This document shows, in pieces, positions 1 through 5,002 of a stretch of 5,002 bases of DNA; position 1 is the stretch's first letter; each line of letters opens with the position of its first letter. The DNA is from Candidatus Aenigmatarchaeota archaeon (lineage in GTDB: Archaea > Aenigmatarchaeota > Aenigmatarchaeia > PWEA01 > B50-G16). Made by a program: the position numbers and the translations under genes. Below the pieces are notes generated by a model that did not search any database, was not told the origin of the DNA, and saw only the letters and a program-made list of their open reading frames with translations. The stretch lies in assembly GCA_003663345.1 (NCBI GenBank), contig QMZU01000062.1, forward strand, positions 1 through 5,002, given 5' to 3'.

Positions 1-1
1 G

Positions 2-139
2 GGAACACCGACCCAGGGAACATGCTCAATAACCTACCACTCCTTCACATGCCAGGACCAAGGTCTCAATCAATATCTCTTCCAGATACAGGACTCAGAA
101 CCATCAAACACCTACAACACCTCCATATTCACAGGACCA
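2..139 (+). repeat. Unit 0 tail: end of a C module
   Basis: Residues 1-46 are the last strands of a C module whose beginning lies upstream. They align best with the end of C3 (unit 3). Cys8 and Cys17 are separated by eight residues, exactly as Cys979 and Cys988 are in C3, and the following L-F-Q-I-x-D stretch is also shared. Cys17 is the conserved F-T-C cysteine of every C module. Cys8 is the optional extra one, whose partner in C3 sits 26 residues earlier; the equivalent position here is outside the window. The resemblance shows that the super-repeat array continues upstream. Confidence 0.75.
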
Positions 140-469
140 GATCTCACCCAATCCCAGGTACAGATCTTCCTCGTCCAGGGAGACAACTCCGAGGTGAACC
201 GCTCATCAGGAACAACACCCCTAACAATCCGTATCTTCGACATAGAGAACAACACAAACGTCTCAAACGCAAACGCAACAATCTGGGTAACATATGACTT
301 CCAGAATTATGACCCAGGATACTCCGGCCAGACCTCCTCAGGAATATTCACCAGAAACTTCGACCCAACCTGCTCACCGGTCCAGCACCTCCCGGGCATC
401 CAGACATGGATAGGAGGAGTCCACAACGACGCATGCTACATAGACACCAACCTCACCCAGAACTACTCG
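2..469 (+). other. Segment with distinct codon third-position composition
   Basis: In codons 1-156 only 8 third positions are T (about 5%); most are C or A. Asn is nearly always AAC and Leu nearly always CTC. In the next 80 codons (470-709), 27 third positions are T (about 34%) and TTG, AAT, GAT and GGT become common. The reading frame is not disturbed. The switch lies about 20 bases past the estimated A1/B1 module border at 448/449. The counts were made by hand. Confidence 0.7.
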
Positions 470-3400
470 GTAACGGTTTATGCAGATTTGAACAATACAG
501 TATTGATACCTACGAATGGTCAAACCTATCTGAACGGCACAAATGTAACGATAAACGTAACGGTTCAGGATGACTGTTCAAATTATATCTCATCCGTATC
601 CATAAACATAAGTTACATCTCGCTCCATACAGGCGAATCTTTCAACTGCACACCTGTTAATGATAGGGGTAACGGTTATTACGATTGCGAATTTAACACC
701 ACATATCCAACAGTTCTTCCACCACGTGGATACAATATAAGCGTGAATACATCTAAAGACCTCTACAACAGAGACGAACATATAGAATACAATGCATTCT
801 TTATTGAAACAAGGCCAATCCTTGAAAATCCGAGATTCACAACAGCCGATGGTACAACAGAATTTGGACAACAATTCAACTTTTCTGTAAACCTGACAGA
901 CTATGACCTTGATGTTGTTAACGTTTACTTCTACATCAGACAACAGGGTGATGTATGGGGCTCGCCACAGGTCCAGCAGGTATCAGGAATAAATAGAGTA
1001 GTTACCTTTACAAAAACCTTTACCTGTGGTGATCTGAGTCCGAATCCAACGTGGGAGTATTATTTCGAAGCGATTGATAACAGGTCCTACAGTGACCAGA
1101 CAGAAGTGAATAACCTTACACTTGAGAAAGACCCTGTTGAGTTCATACATAACGCTGGAAATAATACGATCGTCCACAGAATAGATAACACAACATTCTT
1201 CTCGGTTCAACTTAAAGATGCCAAGCTCGGAACAGTGTTGGCATCCACACTTGCCAGGTCTTACGTAACAACAGATGGCATTACATATATACAACAGGAT
1301 TCAAAATTGACAGATTCAAATGGAAACTTCAACACAACCTTTAATCCATCATGTCCAACATATAATGTAGGTATACAGCGCTGGAAGGTGAATATAACAG
1401 AACAGACCTGCACCAAAGCCAGTAACTCTGAGGAGTACTTTGTAATAATCTATTCGAATATGACACTACATATAGAGAGACCATTCAACGAGTCGGCTCT
1501 CAGAGGTATTGAGTCCATATTTATGAGAGGAAATGTTACAGACGAGTGCAATTCACCGATAACCGATGCTGAGGTGACCTTTGCCATAGACACACCCTCT
1601 TACTATACATGCCCATCAACCGAAAATGAAGGTTATGGATGGTATAACTGTACTGTTCCGGCAGGTGATACAACAACCTTCCCGCTCCAGTGGCATAACG
1701 CATCCATAAACGCATCCAGGAGCTATTATTATCCGAATAGCAGGTTAGAGACGGATAGAATATTCATAGCCTCGGAACCATTCCTCAGCAACCCAGATGT
1801 GACTCCACAGGCAGAGGGCTGGGCGAAACTCTTTAACTTCACGGTTGATATTCAGGACCCGGATAACAACACCGTTTACGTGAGCCTGTGGAAGACAAAG
1901 AATCAGAGTGCTGGTTGGGAGTACGTGAACACATCCATATGCTACTATTGTGCCGACACCCAGACGATGGTATTCGAAGAAAAGTTCCCGTGCGATGATG
2001 TCGGTACATGGTACTATAAATTCAATGCAACGGATACTTGGAATTACAACGATTCTATAACAGGTCTCAGCACATTTGATATAGAGAAAGATGATGTTAT
2101 CCTGTACTACAGAGCAGGTAACATGGCAGGTACAGAATCGATTCCAAGAGAAGGGAATGTTACGTGGCTGCTGAGTGTGCAGGTCTATGATACCGATAAT
2201 GAATCATGGTTGCTTTCAGGAAGAAATGGAAGCTTCTACATAACCACCGATCACACCAACTACGATTCTGGCCACAGAGTTACCACAGACGAAAACGGTT
2301 ACCTCAATTTCAGTTTTGACCCGGATGGGAATTACAGTGTGGGGATACAGTACTGGTACGCTCGGACAGAGGACGATGCCTGTTACCAGACCCAACCATC
2401 AGGAACCTTCCAGATAAACATTACAGGTCAACTCAAGAACTTTATAGAATATCCAGAATTTAACATTACAATACCTGTGGGTAACATATTCAATATCACG
2501 GTTAACGTTACCACAGATAACTCCACACTGCTTTCTGGAGCAAAGGTGTCTATAAGGTTAAGAGATCCGCTTGATACATGGTACAGCTGCAACCCCACGC
2601 CATCAGATGATAGGGGCGATGGTTATTACACCTGTACGTTCAACTCAACAGGTGTCTACGGTGGTTACTGGGATATAGAAATGGAATCACACAAAGCGAA
2701 TTATTTCTACAATTACACATTATTCGAGGACTGGTTCTACCTGAGGAATACCCCACCGAATGTCACAAATGTTACCTTCTCACCAACCGTGGGTGGATGG
2801 GGGGAGGTCTACACCTTTACCGTGACACTGGAAGATATCCAAAATGATGATGTGAACTGTTCTCTTTATATATCCTCAGACAATGCCACTTGGCAGTACA
2901 GAGGTTCATCCATACTCCCGGAAGGGAACGGAAACTGTACTGTAAATGTTACGGACTTCACCTGCGCTGAGATGGGACAGAAATACTTCCTCTTCCAGAT
3001 AGATGACGGAACTCCGGAAAACCTGAAAAATACCTCCTCTTATCTTGGACCTTACATAGACAGAGATAACATAACAATAGAGTATATACAGGGCAACTGG
3101 TCTATAGCTAATCGCTCCAATAACCAGTATACCACATTCATACTCAGGGTATTCGACAACGATACAGGAAACTACACACCGGCAGGCGTAAATACTTCGA
3201 TATGGGTAACATACAATATCACCCATTTTGATTCAGGACACTACCTCCAGACGAATGATTCCGGTTACATCACCTATGAGTTCAACCCCAACTGCACACC
3301 TCTTGAATACAAAGCCGGGACCCAGTACTGGTTCGGCGGGGTCAATGATGGGTGTTACGAAGAACTCAACACAACCAACTTCACCACATTCGTTTACGGC

Positions 3401-5002
3401 GACCTCATCAGTACAATAGATCAGCCAACGGGAAACAAATATCTGAGAGGTACCACTATAGCTCTCAGAGCAAGTATTCTTGATGACTGCAGCAATTCGA
3501 TAACAGACGCGCAAGGTAACTTCACGGTCGTGAACGAGGACGGAACTTCTTACGATTGTGGGGAGACCAGCAACGTTGGAGCCAATATTTATGGTTGTGA
3601 TTGGAACTCCACAAACAAAAAGGCAAGATGGTATGATATAATATTCAACTCATCGCGTCAATACTACAACCCGGATAACATAACAGAAGAAAATGGATTC
3701 TATCTGGAGACGGAGCCGGTGGTCACCAATATGAGTGTTACACCGGAAATAGGTGGTTGGGGTGAGAGATTCTATTTCAGAGGAATCCTTACGGATGAGG
3801 ATCTCGACAATGTGACGGTAGTGCTGCAACTCAGGGGAGCCGGCGGGATATTCACGGATTATAATACAACTTTTGTGGAGTCGCCTGTGAACCATTCAAT
3901 AGAACTCTCCACAAGGGACTTCACCTGTGGTGACCTCCTTTCAAATCCTTGGGAGTACCGGTTTAAAACCGTGGATAATGCTACAAACGGTCCTTATATC
4001 ACCTACTCAGATGTGAACAATTTCACGATAGAGGAGGATGATGTTCAGTTCACCGTTCTATCCGGAAACGGGGCATTCCTCTGGAGGAATGGAACCAACA
4101 GCACGGTCATGAAGGTCCATGTGTATGATATTGATGCCGAAAACGATGTCTTCGATGGAACCACAACGAGATTCTGGATAACAACTGACGGAACCAACTA
4201 TGATTCAGGACATTCGTCATCTACCTCTTCAGGAAACACCAGTTATACCTTTGATCCGACATGTACCCCTGTCAAGTACGAGACAGGTCCACAGAACTGG
4301 GTGGTCGGTACTTATGGAAATGATTGTTACAAAGATGAGAACTCCACACCTTACAGCATAGAGATCTGGTCCAATATATCCTCAGAAGTTGTGGAGCCCG
4401 ACGGCGAGAGCTACATTGCAGGAACAGATGTGAATATAAGCACAAGGGTGAGAGATGACTGCGATTACCTTGAGGGTGCTACTGTAACGATAAATCTTGA
4501 AAACGGTGCATTCAACAGGAACTACAACCCATCATCAGAGGGAAGTGGCTGGTATAACATGACATTCAATCAAGTTACACCAAGAAGATGGTACAATATA
4601 ACCGTCACGGCCTCCAAGAGTTATTACATAACCAATTCCACAAAGAAGGTCAATGCATTCTTCTATGCAACCATACCGGTTCTTAGTGATGAATATGTGG
4701 ACCATGATATTGGCGGATGGGGGGAGACCTATAATTTTTATGTAACGGTTCTTGACCAAGACCAGGATCTGGTGAATCTCACACTCTGGAAGAGCTTTGA
4801 TGGAACAAACTGGACATCAGTACATTCGGAAAATGTTACAGGCGATGGTCTGACCAAGCGATTCACAATAACATTTAACTGTAGTGATATCGGTTTGAAC
4901 TACTGGAAGTTTAACGCGAGTGACCCATGGGGCTATTCGGACGAAACATCAATACATAACATTACCCTTGATCCGGATAACTCAACGATACAGGTGACAA
5001 AC
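2..5002 (+). CDS. Internal part of a giant repetitive secreted/cell-surface protein with tandem Ig-like modules
   Basis: This is one uninterrupted frame of 1667 codons that enters and leaves the window, so signal peptide, anchor, start and stop all lie outside it. The translation is Asn/Thr/Tyr/Trp-rich and Lys-poor, with alternating hydrophobic and polar residues typical of beta strands. It has no transmembrane stretch and no recognisable catalytic motif. It contains five full super-repeats of about 312-329 residues, each with three apparent beta-sandwich modules. Markers recur in a fixed order: F-(D/N)-P-x-C starts at residues 120, 447, 772 (Cys missing), 1094 and 1417, followed by (N)-D-x-C-Y, D-D-C, G-x-G-(Y/W)-Y-x-C, G-G-W-G-E and F-x-C. 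The T-(D/N)-x-x-G strand-turn in module A resembles bacterial Ig-like (Big) and invasin-type domains; this is a resemblance in pattern, not a database match. About 92 N-x-S/T sequons and 32 cysteines point to an extracellular, N-glycosylated, disulfide-bonded protein. Arginine is mostly AGA/AGG, which favours an archaeal host. The likely role is a surface stalk, adhesin or S-layer-like component. Coding status is nearly certain; the function is inferred. Confidence 0.95.
140..1126 (+). repeat. Super-repeat unit 1 (modules A1-B1-C1)
   Basis: Residues 47-375. A1 (about 140-448) has the N-Y-D-P-G-Y variant of the N-Y-D-S-G-H turn, then F-D-P-T-C at residue 120 and N-D-A-C-Y ending at residue 146. 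B1 (about 449-793) has D-D-C (Cys192), F-N-C (Cys216) and G-N-G-Y-Y-D-C (Cys229). C1 (about 794-1126) has a poor match to G-G-W-G-E, then the D-Y-D-L-D-V-V-N-V strand and F-T-C-G-D (Cys342). All six conserved cysteines of the consensus unit are present. The first part, up to about 470, uses C- and A-ending codons far more strongly than the rest. Confidence 0.85.
1127..2086 (+). repeat. Super-repeat unit 2 (modules A2-B2-C2)
   Basis: Residues 376-695. A2 (about 1127-1420) is the most divergent A module. It lacks the D-S-G-H turn, keeps T-D-S-N-G-N-F and F-N-P-S-C (residues 447-451), and has Q-T-C (Cys470) in place of N-D-x-C-Y. B2 (about 1421-1759) has D-E-C (Cys516), Y-T-C (Cys537) and G-Y-G-W-Y-N-C (Cys550). 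C2 (about 1760-2086) has E-G-W-A in place of G-G-W-G-E, then D-P-D-N-N-T-V-Y-V and F-P-C-D-D (Cys664). C2 alone carries an added C-Y-Y-C (Cys647 and Cys650). Confidence 0.85.
2087..3061 (+). repeat. Super-repeat unit 3 (modules A3-B3-C3), with altered cysteines
   Basis: Residues 696-1020. A3 (about 2087-2389) has T-N-Y-D-S-G-H (2255-2275) and T-D-E-N-G, but F-D-P-x-C is replaced by F-D-P-D-G at residue 772, so that cysteine is missing; D-A-C-Y (Cys794) is kept. B3 (about 2390-2731) lacks the D-D-C cysteine (T-T-D-N-S there) and keeps Y-S-C (Cys863) and G-D-G-Y-Y-T-C (Cys878). C3 (about 2732-3061) has G-G-W-G-E at 2792-2806, an added pair at Cys953 and Cys979, and F-T-C-A-E (Cys988). The simultaneous loss of two cysteines in neighbouring modules is informative about pairing. 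Confidence 0.85.
3062..4033 (+). repeat. Super-repeat unit 4 (modules A4-B4-C4)
   Basis: Residues 1021-1344. A4 (about 3062-3364) has H-F-D-S-G-H (3224-3241), T-N-D-S-G-Y, F-N-P-N-C (residues 1094-1098) and N-D-G-C-Y (Cys1118). B4 (about 3365-3694) has the closest match to the Y-L-R-G-T strand entry, D-D-C (Cys1163), Y-D-C (Cys1186) and Y-G-C (Cys1199). C4 (about 3695-4033) has G-G-W-G-E at 3752-3766, D-E-D-L-D-N-V-T-V, and F-T-C-G-D (Cys1309). All six consensus cysteines are present and there are no extras, so this copy is close to the consensus. Confidence 0.85.
4034..4969 (+). repeat. Super-repeat unit 5 (modules A5-B5-C5), lacking the B-module cysteine pair
   Basis: Residues 1345-1656. 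A5 (about 4034-4339) has T-N-Y-D-S-G-H (4193-4213), F-D-P-T-C (residues 1417-1421) and N-D-C-Y (Cys1442). B5 (about 4340-4654) keeps D-D-C (Cys1487), but both later B cysteines are gone: the hairpin has N-R-N-Y-N and then G-S-G-W-Y-N-M. C5 (about 4655-4969) has G-G-W-G-E at 4712-4726, D-Q-D-Q-D-L-V-N-L and F-N-C-S-D (Cys1627). It is the shortest full unit at about 312 residues. Confidence 0.85.
4970..5002 (+). repeat. Start of super-repeat unit 6 (A module), cut by the window edge
   Basis: The last eleven codons (D-P-D-N-S-T-I-Q-V-T-N) match the opening of an A module, which elsewhere reads as an acidic linker followed by a hydrophobic strand (E-K-D-D-V-I-L, E-E-D-D-V-Q-F, D-R-D-N-I-T-I). The array therefore probably continues past the right edge. 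The evidence is short. Confidence 0.5.

Noticed and set aside
22..297. An open frame of 91 codons on the + strand in the frame starting at position 1
   Set aside because: It overlaps the long frame completely. It is His/Pro/Arg-rich without domain character, and exists because this A/C-rich stretch has few stops in that frame.
590..943. A 117-codon open frame on the - strand
   Set aside because: It is antisense to B1/C1. Its Val/Cys/Tyr-rich content is what the complement of Asn-Thr-rich codons produces, and it has no recognisable domain.
983..1294. A 103-codon open frame on the - strand
   Set aside because: It is antisense to the conserved C1/A2 modules and its composition is explained by the sense strand.
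662..2629. Near-identical DNA at 662-682 and 2609-2629 as a possible mobile element or recombination site
   Set aside because: Both encode the same D-R-G-x-G-Y-Y turn of the B module, so the match follows from repeat homology and ends with the motif.
2906..3514. Antisense open frames at 2906-3226 and 3233-3514, and a + strand frame at 3228-3419
   Set aside because: All lie inside the super-repeat reading frame, lack plausible upstream signals and show no family features.
3650..4759. Antisense open frames at 3650-3895 and 4535-4759
   Set aside because: They are short shadows of units 4 and 5 with no independent evidence of coding.
2..5002. A CRISPR array or short DNA tandem repeat as the source of the periodicity
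   Set aside because: The period is about 970 bases and the copies match mainly at protein level; there are no short identical repeats with spacers.
2..5002. A eukaryotic exon or a phage tail-fibre gene
   Set aside because: Five kilobases without intron signals and the prokaryote-like repeat modules argue against a eukaryote. A phage fibre cannot be fully excluded, but the sequon density and disulfide-type cysteines fit an exported cell-surface protein better.

Overview
The whole window is the inside of one very large protein-coding gene. On the + strand, the frame whose codons start at position 2 runs from edge to edge without a stop (2-5002, 1667 codons). Neither the start codon nor the stop codon is in view. 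There is no intergenic DNA, and I found no RNA gene, promoter, ribosome binding site, terminator, CRISPR array or insertion sequence.

The protein is a tandem array of about 312-329-residue super-repeats. Five complete copies are visible, with the tail of one before them and the first residues of another after them. Each super-repeat appears to hold three beta-sandwich (Ig-like/Big-like) modules, which I call A, B and C. A carries D-S-G-H, F-(D/N)-P-x-C and (N)-D-x-C-Y motifs. B carries D-D-C and G-x-G-(Y/W)-Y-x-C motifs. C carries G-G-W-G-E, D-x-D-x-D and F-(T/N/P)-C-x-(D/E) motifs. The copies are well diverged at DNA level, so this is an old amplification. The layout is: tail of C0 (2-139), unit 1 (140-1126), unit 2 (1127-2086), unit 3 (2087-3061), unit 4 (3062-4033), unit 5 (4034-4969), start of unit 6 (4970-5002). 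These boundaries are judged by eye from recurring motifs and may move by 10-20 residues.

The protein is rich in Asn, Thr, Tyr and Trp, has about 90 N-x-S/T sequons and 32 cysteines, and shows no membrane segment or enzyme active site in view. This fits an exported, heavily N-glycosylated, disulfide-stabilised cell-surface stalk, S-layer-like protein or adhesin. Arginine is mostly AGA/AGG (about 41, against 9 CGN), isoleucine is often ATA, and sequons are dense. Together these suggest an archaeon, perhaps an uncultivated DPANN-type or altiarchaeal lineage. That assignment is an inference and I cannot name a genus.

Two observations stand out. First, the cysteines are gained and lost in pairs between copies, which predicts a specific disulfide pattern including staples between modules. 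Second, third-position base use changes abruptly near position 470, close to the A1/B1 module border, as if the upstream part had a different recent history.
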